Part shown: positions 10,676 through 23,400 of the stretch, one piece after another
How positions within the stretch are numbered: the first letter of the stretch is position 1
Layout: every line of letters begins with the position of its first letter
NCBI GenBank assembly: GCA_036365455.1
Contig: JAWQUS010000004.1
Location: 8,563,501-8,627,500, forward strand
Reading direction: 5' to 3'
DNA: 64,000 nucleotides
DNA from: Macrosoma leucophasiata
Lineage: Eukaryota > Arthropoda > Insecta > Lepidoptera > Hedylidae
Translations under genes and position numbers: made by a program
The notes under the pieces: model-generated
What the model was told of the DNA's origin: nothing
Databases searched by the model: none
What the model saw: only the letters and a program-made list of their open reading frames with translations

Positions 10676-11030
10676 CTTTTTTATGTCATGAAATGGCAAA
10701 CAAGCATACAGTTTACATTGATGGTAAGTAAAAAGTAAGTAGCCTATAGATATCTATATGAAAGCAGAGATTTCAATTACAGATGGTAGTTATTGTATTG
10801 AATAATGTAATGGTAATGTACGGCCGTGTCGTAAATTGGCCGTGTAATTTATGGAGGTTTATACCAGATATCCAGAAATTACCTGTCGCCAATTGCCAAT
10901 TGCCAATCCTGTTGCCAATTTAGATCTCACGAGTGGCAACATAATATCTGCATTGAAATATCTAGTTTTTATAAAGACCTATATTATAGGTATGCTACAG
11001 TATACACTTACCGCCACTTCATGACATAAA
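10676..11030 (+). repeat. family B copy, diverged
   Basis: Plus copy with the GCAAACAAGCATACAGTTTACATTG-like start split over changes, GGTAAGTA and TATAGATATC blocks, then scrambled central sequence with repeated TTGCCAAT. Confidence 0.5.
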
Positions 11031-11039
11031 AAATGTCTA

Positions 11040-11690
11040 TCACAATCTCACAATGATATTATTTAAAAAATGTTGATTGATTTCTATGCTGCAATATAGA
11101 GACAATGAACATCATGTTTTGAAGTGAAAACCAAGACATTTTTTCCGACACAGAAATTACGAAAAATCATTAATTATTATCTATTGTAACGAATCGAACG
11201 AATCGTAACGAATTTATCATCCCCATGCCTCTTATTAGACAATTGATGCAAGGAACGTGAACAGAAACAATGGACACGTAAATAAATTAGCCATGTCAAA
11301 TGTCTCACTTGATCCTTACAAACAAGCCACGCCGGGACAAGTTCAATCAAAGTATTTGGTAATAAAATCAGACCGTACTTTCGATTTAGATTTCATATTC
11401 TTTTGTTAAAACGAAAGCGCAATATGACAGAAAGTTTTGACTTGCATTGGCGAATATTTCCGTGAAGATGTTATTCATGTATATTGAACCGTGACGATCG
11501 TGTAATACGCCTCCTGAAAAAACAAGTTAGGAGAATTGGTGTGACCGCGATGGCATAGAGCCGGACTGTTGCACAAGTAGCCTTTGTTTACGTGGCATTG
11601 TCCAGCCGTCCCATCGGCCTGGCTCGTACGTGCGTACTTGAATATATTTAAATTTGGAGATGCGGCCAGGATGAAGCAAGCGGTGGATGC
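11040..11690. other. upstream region of CPR-1
   Basis: No ORF or repeat that I can name. It ends at the CPR-1 core promoter, so cis-regulatory sites are likely but none is identified. Confidence 0.4.
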
Positions 11691-11694
11691 GAAC

Positions 11695-11730
11695 TATAAA
11701 TGCCGTTAGTATCCAATAAGGGGTACAGTT
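11695..11730 (+). promoter_or_regulatory. CPR-1 core promoter (TATA + initiator)
   Basis: TATAAA at 11695-11700 and an ACAGTT initiator at 11725-11730. The likely start A at 11727 is 32 bases from the first T of the TATA box. The ATG follows 51 bases later. Confidence 0.75.
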
Positions 11731-11777
11731 CTCAACTTCCAGCACCCCCGTGCACATCGCAACATAATCAAAATAAA

Positions 11778-13375
11778 ATGGCTCTCAAGGTACAGAACAT
11801 GGATTTTTATTGTGCAGTGTTTTAAGTGATCGTGAAAGTGATTCAAAAAAAGTGTTAGAAATTTAAGTTCCAAGGATTGCTTGTATCTATTTCACTAGTT
11901 CAATGCTGTTAGGAAAGGTAGTGCTGGTAGAGTTCCAGTCAAGGACTCGTGGTACTCGCTCGTCTTCCGCTACACGACTATAAGTTTATTAACAAAATAC
12001 TAGCTGGTCTTTTGTTAATATACTCCTTTTTTTAACAAAGTCATAATTTATATCGTTTCGTGATTGTGAGTGACGTTTGGCATAATCAGGTGGTCCATTA
12101 TCGACAAAGAAACATATAAGTAACAAGATCTGGTTTAAAATATCAAAGTGTATTGCACAAATATAAAAATCGAATGTGACTGTCTTTTAAGAATAATATA
12201 TATTAATTATTGTCATTTAAAGTAGCTTCGTGTGAACTTACTCATATTATCACATTGTTTAAGTAAACTTAATTGTTTATAAAAAATATTACGCAGATTT
12301 CTATTACGACACGTACCTATTAAATATATTATTAATTGTTTACTCAACATATATACTATGAAATAATATTTTGTTTTAGTTGGTGGTACTTTCCTGCCTT
12401 TTGGCACTGGTCCAATGCAGCGTGGCTCCGGCAGCGATAGCGGCGGCTCCGGTGGCGGTCGCGACAGACTACGATCCTGCTCCGCGGTACAGATTCGGGT
12501 ACGATGTGGCCGATTCCCTGACCGGGGACTATAAGAGCCAGCAGGAGCAACGCGACGGGGATATAGTGTCGGGCTCGTATTCGTTCGTTGAAGCTGACGG
12601 CACGCGTCGCGTCGTCGATTACGCCGCCGATCCCATTAACGGTTTCAACGCCGTCGTCCGCAAAGAACCTTTGGTGGCGGCGGCTCCCGCCGTCGTGGCT
12701 GAACCCGCGGTGGTTCCGGCTCGCATCGCGGCCGCGCCGGTCGCCGCTCCTATAGTCGCTCAACCCGAGCCTGTAGTCGCTGCCCGCTACGCCGTGGCCC
12801 CAGCGGTGTCCGCTCCCGTCGTGGCCAGATACGCCGCCGCCGCTCCCGTGGCCGCGCCTGTCGTCGCTGCTCGTTACGCTGCCGCTCCCGTCGTCGCCGC
12901 GCGCTATGCTGCCGCCCCGGTCGCCGCAGCGTACACAGCTCCAGTTTCTGCGGCTTATGCGGCCGCAGTCCCAGCCGCTTACCGTGTTGCTGCCGCTTAT
13001 ACCGCCCCAGTTTCCGCAGCCTACGCTTCTCCCTACGCTGCATACACTGCCCCAGTAGCTGCTGCGTATGCGGCCCCAGCGCGTTTGGCGGCGCCGGCGG
13101 CTTACACTGCGGCGGTACCTGCAGCCTACAGGGCAGTAGCGCCTGCGGCTTACACGGCAGCGGTGCCAGCGGCCTACACTGCAGCAGTACCAGCGGCTTA
13201 CAATGCGGCAGTGCCAGCGGCGTATTCTGCGGCAGTGCCAGCGGCCTACTCTGCGGTAGTGCCAGCGGCTTACACTGCTGCAGTGCCAGCGAGGTACGCC
13301 GTAGCGCCTGCAGCTGTGCCCGCGGCTCCAGCTAAGATTGTTGAAACTGTTGCCGCTGGATACCGTTACCCTTAA
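11778..13375 (+). CDS. CPR-1, RR-2 cuticular protein (335 aa)
   Basis: Structural protein of hard cuticle, secreted and chitin-binding. Exon 1 codes only MALK (11778-11789, donor GT at 11790). Exon 2 is 12380-13375 after a TTTTAG acceptor. The joined N-terminus MALKLVVLSCLLALVQCS is a clean signal peptide, which decides this start. The RR-2 domain (Pfam chitin_bind_4) spans about residues 41-103, with [25 protein letters not shown] and DYAADPINGFNAVV. The C-terminal 230 residues are Ala/Val/Tyr/Pro repeats, including eight 8-residue units AAYxAxxP from residue 244 (13097-13288). AATAAA lies at 13376-13381 and 13435-13440. Closest to CPR-5 in this window (shared YRFGYDVAD and [18 protein letters not shown]). 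The C-terminal array makes it longer than its neighbours. Confidence 0.93.
13097..13309 (+). repeat. 24-bp coding tandem repeat in CPR-1
   Basis: Eight units of 24 bp plus a partial ninth encode AAYTAAVP variants (T/R/N/S at position 4). Units differ mainly by one or a few bases, so the array is likely to vary in length between alleles. Confidence 0.85.
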
Positions 13376-13499
13376 AATAAAACACCGAACTTGATGGCTC
13401 ATTTTAAAGACTTCATTTGTATATAGTTTTAATTAATAAAATGTTATTATTTTGTGTAAAAATGTACTCTTTTTTGTTTTACCAGTTTTTATTTATTAA

Positions 13500-13850
13500 C
13501 TAGCTGTGCCCACGACTTCGTCCACGTGAGAAAAAATATGATTGTTCAGTATCTACCCGGACGAAGTGTACTTGGGCGCAGCTAGTATAAAAGTAGCCTA
13601 AGTTACTCCATATTACATGAGCTATCTGCCAGTGAAATTCCCGTCAAAATCAGTCTAGCCGTGCCCGAGATTAGCCGGAACAAACAGACAGACAGACAAA
13701 CAGACAAAAATTGTAAAAAATGTTGTTTTGGTATATGTACCGTGTACACATACATGTTCATTTAGTAAAAAGCGGTTATTTTATATTACGGACAGACACT
13801 CCAATTTTTAACCGACTTCCAAAAAAAGGAGAAGGTTCTCAATTCGTCCG
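13500..13850. repeat. Helitron-like end, fold-back
   Basis: CTAGCTGTGCCCACGACTTC at 13500 and its near-complement GGACGAAGTGTACTTGGGCG + CAGCTAG form an inverted pair within 90 bp. They are followed by AAGTAGCCTAAGTTACTCC and GACAGACAGACAAACAGAC. A related copy is at 23279-23720. The complement ends in CAGCTAGT, like the CTRR end of Lep1-type Helitrons; class is inferred. Confidence 0.5.
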
Positions 13851-13859
13851 GATCTATTT

Positions 13860-15350
13860 TTAATTTTTTTTTTATTTATTTGTATGTATGTATAGATAGT
13901 ATTGATCAGTATTCTTGTGTATTGTTTTGTACAGTACTATGACGCTATTATTGCAAAATGACGACTATTGCTTTATAGATCACAAGTTAATCTAAATGGA
14001 CTGATATCTAGATCAAAGTGCATTCATATCATATAATATATCCAGACATATTCGAAGAATATTGTACAAATATTTCTGTAATATTTTTCTGTGAATTATT
14101 GGTCAATAGCACATGGTAAAAAATTCATTACGCAATTTATAGATCGAGCATACTTAAAACATTTAACACTACGTGAGCTTACAGGTATTTCAAATTGAAA
14201 GGTATATCATTCATCACATTAATTGGATAAATAGAATCGGGTGTGGTTATCTTAAAGTCACGATTATACACACATACATATAGGTAATTAAAAGTTGATA
14301 CTTATATCTTTGGTTCTTGTTGATGATATGGAAAAATCTTGTACAAAGATTAAAATACGCAAGTGAATTAATGAACAAAGAAATTTCTCAAATATAAAAA
14401 TATTTGAGAAATAAATTAAACTCAATCCACCGTGTATAGCTCTGTGTAGTGTCGTCGATGAGTCCGTGAGATGCATTACCTAGGCGATCTTCACATACAG
14501 ATATGTATGTCGGTGTTTATTTGTTTGAATGTTTTATTTTTGTGACGTGAAAATTGATGAGAGGGGAATGTTGTAATTATAACTATGGAGAAGCACAGAT
14601 TCAAAAATAAATTGTATTGATTTCCTATTTGCATTGCTACGTGCATCTGAGGTCCACCCTAACCTACCATCCGTAACACCTAGTCCGCATAGAATTCGGA
14701 TTAGGTACCAATGTGGTTATGATGATCCAATGTGGAATTGAACACTTTTTTAGTGTTATACTATACATTAATAAATACGGTGATGACTACCAACCGTTAA
14801 TCTCTACCATCAGTGCAACATTGTTTTATGCAATAACATATTTGTGAGTTTTAAATTCTCTACCATAATCATATATGGTAAGTATCCTACATTTACTTAA
14901 CATAGTTAGATATTTTTAGAAAACAAAAAATAGCGTAAATACATCATCATGAATTGTTTACATTTGTTTGACTTTTCTAAGAACAAAATCATAGTCATAA
15001 TACATACTTGTCTTTGATTAACTAAAGGACTTGCGATACAAAGTGAAATTATGTTGGTGTTTCCCCATTACAACACGATTGCCTTCAGTAGTATCGAAAT
15101 ATAACAGATAAGCTGCATAAACATTGCATTTGTTTTTAAATAATTTAAGAAATATTCACCAGCTTGAAAAAGTCAGAAATGATAGTAATTCACTAAACGT
15201 AACGTGACATAGTGCACACAATCGTGCGCTGCGCTGCCGACAAAGTGAAAAAGACAGGGAAAATTCATAAAATAATAAAATTAATATATTAAAATTTAGC
15301 GCAATATAAGTGCACGTGCTTTGTGAAACGGCATAACTAATAAAAAATAA
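13860..15350. other. 1.5 kb with no recognised gene
   Basis: AT-rich intergenic DNA between CPR-1 and CPR-2. Open frames are short with no family resemblance, and no repeat is confidently named. Confidence 0.5.
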
Positions 15351-15354
15351 TAAT

Positions 15355-15562
15355 TGCCTAGTAGCCTAGTGGTAGCAGGCCACTACTCCTGGTTCGATTC
15401 CCAGGTCGGGGGCAATAAGAAATAATGGTGTAAAGTACCCTATTTAGGCCAAAAACGTACCCGGCGAATCGTGGGTGTTTGCATGTATGCTTGAATGCAT
15501 GCATTTAGGTACCTCTGCCTACCCCTTCTGAGATTACAGGCGTGAAGTTACATTGTAGATTT
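15355..15562 (+). mobile_element. SINE A copy with tRNA-like head
   Basis: Head GCCTAGTAGCCTAGTGGTAG and B box GGTTCGATTCCCAGG, then an internally deleted body and the family end (GAATCGTGGGTGTTTGCATG, CTACCCCTTCTGAGATTACA, GGCGTGAAGTTAC). RNA polymerase III boxes are intact. Confidence 0.75.
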
Positions 15563-15564
15563 TT

Positions 15565-16320
15565 TTATTGTACTATCAAGACAAAATTATTTTGCTACGG
15601 GTAAACAACCATTACAATTTTAATAAATTAATTAATTAAAATAAGAATACGTCCAAGTGCGTGTAGAGTAGTCTTGTGATCTCGCAAACTCGTAAAGTAC
15701 TGTGTCGAGTAACTAGCTGTGATAGATTTCCTTTCAACTTCGTTAGATGTACACCCTTAAATTTTTTCATACAGTCAAATATAAATATTTAGCTGGCAGG
15801 GAGGGATATTTGACTCTGATAAAATTGATACATTTCATAAGCGGATATCTTAATCAAAAATATGTTGTTTAATCAAACTCGTAATATTTTACATATTTTA
15901 GTCATACGACTGTTCACTCCGGATACACGAGAAAAATTACATTATATTTCAAAGAAATATCCTAATCATTTTTATTTCAAGATTTTGTTTATCATTTTGT
16001 CGGCATTATGCCTATAAAGCTATGTAAATTACTCTAAAGCTTTAATTTCACATGAATATATAGGAAAATGATTTACTAGAAAAAGAAAGTAGTGTTTTTC
16101 GGTTTAAAAATGACCACTTTTCTCAAGGCCAAACTCAATAAACACTGACTACCCACTACGAAGATGGAACCCGGGATTTCGACCTTTTTTAAATAAGGAA
16201 AGTTAACAAACGATCAAATGGACAATGGTCAAATGGAAATGGAGAGTGTCAACGTCGTGTATTAAAATCTGCGACATCTGCGTAGGTAGTTGTTGACGCG
16301 CGGCCAACTCTAAAGGGTGT
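15565..16320. other. no recognised feature
   Basis: AT-rich DNA, no credible coding frame or named repeat. Confidence 0.45.
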
Positions 16321-16322
16321 GT

Positions 16323-16440
16323 TTCACAGACCGCACTACGACTTTGCTTTGAGCAAAGTATGCTTAGAACTGTCAGTACAGTATAAGTTTTGACAGTTCT
16401 TAAGTGTACTTTGCTTGAAAGTAAAGTCATTGTGCAGTCC
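16323..16440. mobile_element. fold-back MITE, family F copy 1
   Basis: Inverted arms start TTCACAGACCGCACTACGAC and end GTAAAGTCATTGTGCAGTCC, with internal GCTTAGAACTGTCA facing TGACAGTTCT. The sister copy is at 37593-37719. Non-coding. Target duplication not clear. Confidence 0.75.
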
Positions 16441-16441
16441 T

Positions 16442-16605
16442 AAGGTTCGGTTGCACCAATATATTTGTTAAAATTAATGTTAAGTTGTACATCCTTCGAC
16501 CCTTCTATTCCTACTAACTTTAACAAATTTCTTTAAGTTAGAGAAAGATCTAAAATGTTGTATTAACTTTAGCAAAATTTTTCGTACAACCGAACCTAAG
16601 CGTAG
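16442..16605. mobile_element. MITE-like element
   Basis: Ends AGGTTCGGTTGCACC and GTACAACCGAACCT are inverted repeats, with a second internal pair around TAACTTTAACAAATTTC. It abuts the family F element at 16323-16440. Related sequence lies at 8478-8612. Confidence 0.55.
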
Positions 16606-16645
16606 CAGTACTAGGTCTACCACTATGCCATCGAGGCAATAAATT
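16603..16645 (-). mobile_element. SINE A head fragment
   Basis: AAGCGTAGCAGTACTAGGTC followed by TACCACTATGCCATCGAGGC, the complement of the SINE A tRNA-like head. Confidence 0.5.
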
Positions 16646-16704
16646 CATAAAACAAGAATACTTTATTATCTTTATTTTACATCTTATGTTCTGTGTTTAC
16701 ATGT

Positions 16705-16763
16705 AAATTATCATTTCTTGAGACCTAAGAGACGTACTCTTAGGTCTCAAGAAATGATAATTT
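16705..16763. repeat. perfect 27-bp palindrome
   Basis: Arms 16705-16731 and 16737-16763 are exact complements with loop ACGTA. The core is GAGACCTAAGAG. No flanking element is evident. Confidence 0.9.
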
Positions 16764-16764
16764 T

Positions 16765-17345
16765 CAGAGGCACATCCGTACCTACTGCTTTATATTAGAG
16801 AACAACTACTCTACAGACACAGCTAGGTGGCAATAAGATCAAATAATCAAGACAGCGATAATAATCCCTGTGGCATCATCAAAATGTCTGTAAACTGCAA
16901 TATTCTTAGTTTCACGATACATTCATCATCATCGTCATTTCAGCCAAAAGAAGTCCACTGCTGGACAAATGCCTGAAATATAAATTGCTACAACGAACGG
17001 TACAAGTATGCTGTTCACAGTACTTTACATGGATAGTAAGAGAGTATTGTAGTGTGTAGACATTTGAACAAAAACAAAATACAGATGCGTCGCCACTCCT
17101 AATGACTATGATGTTGACTCTTAGAATTACGCTTTCTTGGATTTAATGATACTTATGTTACTCTAAATGTTGGGTCGTTTAAGGCTACTTCAAGAAATCA
17201 TTATTTTTCGGGTCACTTGCAGTGCTCTACATTGGCAAACAGAAAGCATTATAAAGGTATCATGCAAACATCGCAATCGCGTAACTCGCACTTTCTTCAA
17301 TGAGCCACATAATATTGTGCTCACGTCCCTTATTACGTAGTGATA
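16765..17345. other. upstream region of CPR-2
   Basis: No ORF. 16938-16978 (GAAGTCCACTGCTGGACAAA) is a short dispersed repeat fragment. The rest is unassigned and leads into the CPR-2 promoter. Confidence 0.4.
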
Positions 17346-17347
17346 GA

Positions 17348-17383
17348 TATAAAACGCGGGCGGACCCCTGGACACCTACAGTT
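17348..17383 (+). promoter_or_regulatory. CPR-2 core promoter
   Basis: TATAAAA at 17348-17354 and ACAGTT initiator at 17378-17383, spacing 32 from the first T to the likely start A at 17380. The ATG at 17424 follows. Confidence 0.75.
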
Positions 17384-17423
17384 CATTCTCGGACACTGCT
17401 CATCACATCCCAAGTAAACAAAC

Positions 17424-20400
17424 ATGGACAGCAAGGTGAGACCAGGATCATTTTTAATTACGATGTTAAATAAAATAATTGTAATGAAAATTGCTAAGCG
17501 GAGATATGCAATTATTGTCGACCCGGTTAGTCCAGCGGTGTGAGATTGATTCGGGGGGTCGCGGGTTCGATCCCCGCACCGGGAAATATATTTGTATGGC
17601 CTACAGATATTTGCTTCAGGTCTGTAAACCTACTGTGGGGCTGTGAGTGTAAGCGTTTTTTATTTTATTTTAATTAATTTATTGTGTATTTATATTAAAA
17701 GTTATAGATAGATAAAGTTAAAATTGTATCATTTAGTATAATATATTTGAAGTGAAATAAAATATGTTACATTAATAAAATGCGCATCTTACAATTGTGT
17801 GCGTATGCACACTTTGAAATTCAAAAACTTTATTCTAATATAAGGTTGGGGAAAAAGTTTCTTCGCATTTTTTAAGATAATTCAAAACATTTTTTAATAT
17901 AGTTTATTTAAATTTAACTAAAGTATGTATGTACCATTTTGTTCGATAACCTTTTGCCATCTTGTAGGTAGGGACATGATCCCATTGCTATAAAAATTTT
18001 GGGACTTCTCATCAAAATACCGCGACAAGTGGATTTGGCAGTCCTCTCGTGATGTTTACCTAACATTGCATAAAGAATTCTGAAGAGACCGAAACAGGTG
18101 GAAATTTGAAGGTGCAAGGCCAGGACTATACGGCGGATGTATTAACACCTCCCAGCCAAACTCTCTTAATTTTTGCTGAGTGGCTATAGATGTGTGAGGT
18201 CTAGCGTTATCATGATGAAACACCACACCCCTTCTGTTGATCAATTCCGGCCGCTTTCTCTCAACTTATTGCTTTAATCTCATCAGTTGTTCGCAGTAGA
18301 GTTCAGAATCGATAGTCCTGCCTGGTGGTAATAGCTCATAATGAATAATGCCCTTCCAATCCCACCACACACACAACATCACCTTATTGCGAGTTAACCC
18401 GGGTTTCGCCACAGTCTGTGAAGCCTGACCGGCCTTTGACCACGACCTTTTACGCACGTTCTTGTCGTACGTGATCCATTTTTCATCACCAGTTATCAGC
18501 TTCTTCAAAAATGATTCGGTTTCATTACGTCTTAATAAAGAATCACAAATGAGTACACGGTTCATTAGGTTTCTTTCAGTGAGCTCGTGAGGTACCCAAA
18601 TATCGAGCTTTTTTTTGTACCCAGCTTTTTTCAAATGCGCCAAAACTGTTTTGTGATCAATTCTCAGTTCTTCAGCTACGTCGTAACTACTGAAATGTCG
18701 ATCTTGCTCCACTTTTTAAAAAATGGCATCCATTTTATTCGTAATAGGGCGACCAGAGCGAGGTGCATCTTTGACATCAAAATTTCCGGATTGAAAACGC
18801 TTAAACCAAATTTGCTACTCTCACAGACATTGCACTAGGTCCAAACATAAACATCGCAAATTTTTTTTTTGCGGCTTGTGTTGTATTTTAACCTTTTTTG
18901 TAGTAAAATTTTAAAATGTATCGAATTTCTTCATTAGATTCACTCATCTTAACAGTACGAAAAACAAATGAGAATCACACATTTGCCTAGTTTGAATTTG
19001 GAATTATATTCTTTAAAATTTTAACTTTCAATGATACCAAAACCAGCCAGGTACAAATACTACAGCCAAAGAGATTTTATTACACGTTCATACATACTAT
19101 AATGCGAAAAGACTTTTCCCCAACCTATTAATTTACATTAAATTATCAAAAGATGAACTATTTTTTAGGTCGCAGTAGGTATTTGGTGAAAGACAAAGAT
19201 TGTTGACTTTGTTTTAGAACGTGTTTAATCAGCATCTATTGATGCTTTGTTTTCCTTTAACGGCTGATTAGTATCGTAGTCCACATTAGCACTAAAAGGG
19301 GTTAACCTCGGAATGAGAGGTAATATGCTAAATATTTGTATATACCTTTATTTTGTGCAACTGGCATAATAGGATATTTAGTTAATTGTTCCATTTTTTA
19401 TCCATCTCTTGTCCAATCTGTTTTAAGTCAGTTGACTGTTGTACCTGCGTATTGATTTTTTTTCCCGTAGACTACTAGTGTAGTATGGATATAGATATCA
19501 AGTACGGGCTACGGACACTGCTCTACTGCTAGACATTATAGCGTAAATTGAACCTTCCCTGAATGTGGCTATAAACCAGTAACAAAAAATCGGATGTAGT
19601 AGAATCGTTTGGGATATTACTTCTCAAGGGCTCAAACTCGATTTTACCTCTTTATAACACTATACGATAAAAAGGATGTATGTAGATGAAAAGAAAAATT
19701 TTAAGCATTGATTTGAAGTTTAAGCAAGACAATAGCGAGTCCAGGATAAGCACTAGATGCTATCGCAGGCCTATTGTGTCGGTTATCACCGTCGCAGTCG
19801 TATCACGATAACGTCTAATTCGGGTGAGGCGTGACACGAGCGCCGATTGACTAACACGCCATATCTGGACGCTTTGCGAAATAACCGTCTTCTAGCTTTC
19901 CTTTCTGTCCGTATCTTACCTGTAAAGGCTGAGAATGAACATGACTGTAATTACATTCTTTTGTCTTGTAAGTTGTAAGACTATCTTATAGTTCACATTC
20001 ATGAATAGTGAAGACTGTAGATTTTGAAGATTTATATCAAAAACAGAAGAATCAGTGTGATGCGCTGCCTCTTCCAAGAAATAAGATATTGCGCTAAGAA
20101 TTACGTGAGCGTGCATCAATCATTTTCAAAGAAAATGACGATGAAGACGGTAGAGATGGTAGAGCTCCTACTGGTAGAGTGAAAGTCTGTAAATGTAAGG
20201 AAAGTAAATGTAGGAGCTCGACGGCGTAGGCACCACCGCACCACTAAAAATAAATAGGGTCTATCCGTTAAATTGTCTATTTTTAGTAAGAATACAAATT
20301 CTTATTGGAGTCGAGATTACCATTTTTATTGGTACCAACATTAATAAGAATTATCATCTATCGGAATACTAGTCAGAAAAAGGACTTTAGTTAATATTGC

Positions 20401-23400
20401 CTATTGTCATAAATCATAGTCTCATTTAAAATCAATGAAGATGATTTATTTTAGACAAAGCATAAAAACATAACTGATAATTAAGAAATTAACAGAATTA
20501 AGACTAAAAAATGAACGATTTTTATTAAAAATCAACTCGCAGTCCCCGTCGCTCTTCGTGTTTTTAATTTACTTATGAGCTGACATACATTATTATTGTG
20601 TACAATAAGGCTATCTGGGATCAAAGCTAATGACAACATTTTTGCTATATGTAGCCTTTACATTAACTTTAATCATTGTCGGTCCACACCTACGCAGCAT
20701 ACACGATCCCTGATAGCGCTTTATGATGTGTAGCAAACATAAACGACCGCCGACAAAAGTTATTAATAAGAAGAATATATTATGTATTTACAATTATATA
20801 TTTTGAAGCGCGCATGGCCCCGCGGCTGGTGTGGAGATAGTAAGCGATCTACTCGGTTAAGTGATACGGGCGCGGTCGGGTATGTGATGGGTGACCGATA
20901 GTGGATTATAAAAATGCGCGTTTCCGTGCTTCGGAGGGCACGTTAAGCTGTCGGTCCCAGTTGATATAGATAGATAGCAGTCGTTAAACCTTGTCGGAGG
21001 CCTTATGGGTGGTTTGAAAACATCCGACAGCGGGTTGGCCACTAACCCGTATCTTCACCAACCCGCATTTGAGCAGCGTGGTGGAGTAAGCTCCAGGCCT
21101 CCCCCCAATAAGGGGAGAGACTCGTGCTCAGCAGTGGGACGTATAATGGGTTGCCATTATTATATATTATATTTATATAATACTTACTTTGCATCAACAA
21201 ATTATTGTCAAATATCGTTGAACTCTTTTTGTTCGCGTAAGGAAAAGAGTTCAACGATGTATCGCATGCCAACCAGAAACTTAGAGATAACAGTTCTCGA
21301 CAATGTTCGCTATAATAGTCACTATTTATATTGAATTATTATTATCAGCCCCTTGTTTTTACTTTTGGTATTTTGCTAGTAAAATATTGGTACATAAACG
21401 ATAGAAGTTGCACGAAAAATGTCTTCAAAATACTTTTTAATTCCCAACATCAAATCTGATATGCTTGTAACACTCGGAACAGTATCCCTTTCTTTTTAAA
21501 GGATCGTGTCGTAAGTACAGCGCATGTATTGAGTTCACTTTACAAGCTGTGCATATAAATTATGAATGTTCGACCGCGCATGCGTCGTGCGCTCCACGTC
21601 TATGCGGTGTATGTCGCGACTTTCATTGACATTGCGTAATCGATTGCCATTATTCCACTAATATTGCGATGAACTAGACGATAAAATGATTTAATTTAAT
21701 GCTCCCAAGTTATATCATTGATTTGCTTAATATATTCGTTGCTGCTGATTGCAATACTATATACCTACTAGGTGAAATAATGACCACGAGTTTTTGACGT
21801 CTGATGCGTATTGGTGTCTTTTTTATAGCTTTCGACCATTGGCAAATGTACATCTAGTAATAGCACAGTATAAGTACATACAGTAGTTTATCGCCTTTGA
21901 AGTTTTGCAAAATGCCGCCTTCCTTCACATATACCCAAATGCTTCAGGGTTGCCACATTTAGTATTTAGTTAATTACGATTGGGTTTTACGTCAGTTTAT
22001 GATGTAGGTTATCGAAATAGGTAAAAAGAAACAAGAAAAACCTGTAATAACTATTATAGAGGGAAAACCAATTACGCCTCAAAGGTGGCAACGCATCTGC
22101 ATTTTGACCTCCGTTTTTTTTGTCTAAATGTCTATAGACTGCAGTGTGCACTTAACTTTCATGTGAACAACATTGCTCGTTTGCCACCGCCATCACAAAA
22201 AAAGCTTTTTACTGGTGGTAGAGTCCCAGTGTAGGGAGTCGAGGATATCCTCGACTATATAGGCACCACCGCATTATCTGCATAATTTATATGCCGCCAA
22301 ATGGTAGTGTTCACCACTATCGTGTTCTGGTTAGATGGTGATGTATGGCCCTATAATAACTATGACAGAGAAATAACAACTGCAACGACATGCAACAACG
22401 CATCTGCATTTTGACATCTGTTTTTTGTCTATAGGCTGCATACATTACCTAACATCAATGTAACTGCATGCTTGTCTGCCACATTCATTACAAAAAAAGC
22501 TCTTTGAAATTTGATTTTTTTTAATGAAATGTGGTGGCATACCACGTGCAGTTCACATTGATGTTTCTCTCTGTGATAGGTTATTACGGGGCCATACCTA
22601 ATACTTGAGGACTTTTAAATGACATTGAATCTCAAAAACCGATTTATTTTCTGACACGTTAATCATTTAACTTAGTCTATCATACAAATCTACCAGTCTG
22701 CCATCCTACCAGTCTACGAAGAAGGGTGACGGTTTTCCAGTCTAGATATCTAACATTCTATCAATCTTCTTATCTGCCGTCCATGAGTTCAAACGTTCAT
22801 CCGAATAACAAACAAAGAAATAAAATATCTGCAGAGAATAGAAACTATTTAGTGCCTATGTATAGATTTATAAAAAAGACACTAGGTACAGTGCTAATAA
22901 CTACTATGTAAATACTTAAAGTAAAAAGTAAAACAGACATTATTAACAAATGAAAATAAGAATAAATATTATGAGTAAAGATATCATCAAATTCTTCAAT
23001 ATCTTCTTTCCAAAAACTTAGTCAAGGAAATATTTAAATGTCGCACCCCTTATCGCTCAGTCCCAAGTAGTTGACAGTTTTTGTATGGGCTACTTGGTAC
23101 CGCCCCCTCCGTCCCTCGCGTCGCACGCCCCGCACGATTGCTTTGACACGTTCGTTGGATGACTGTAGGTAATTAACATGTTCGTTTTCTTTAGACTGTG
23201 GTAATAGACTTACTTTTTCTAAGTATAAATAAACATTAGACTAGGTAGCCATGACTGCCTCATCTGTTTTATTTGGAACTAGCTGTGCCCGCGACTTCGT
23301 CCACGTGACAAAAAATATGATTGCTCAGTATCTACCCGGACGAAGTCGTGGGCGCAGCTAGTATAAAAGTAGCCTAAGTTACTCCTTTTACATCAGCTTG

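Noticed and set aside
12356..13402. 348-codon antisense ORF over CPR-1, and similar antisense ORFs over CPR-3, -4, -6 and -7
   Set aside because: They arise because Ala/Pro/Val codons with biased third bases leave the complement free of stops. Products are Arg/Trp/Gly low-complexity and none has a start context or conservation.
15355..15562. Functional tRNA gene
   Set aside because: A and B boxes are present but the acceptor and anticodon arms do not close, and the same head is followed by a SINE body elsewhere.
17521..17585. Functional tRNA gene in the CPR-2 intron
   Set aside because: The T arm is good but no 5-bp anticodon stem with a 7-base loop can be drawn.
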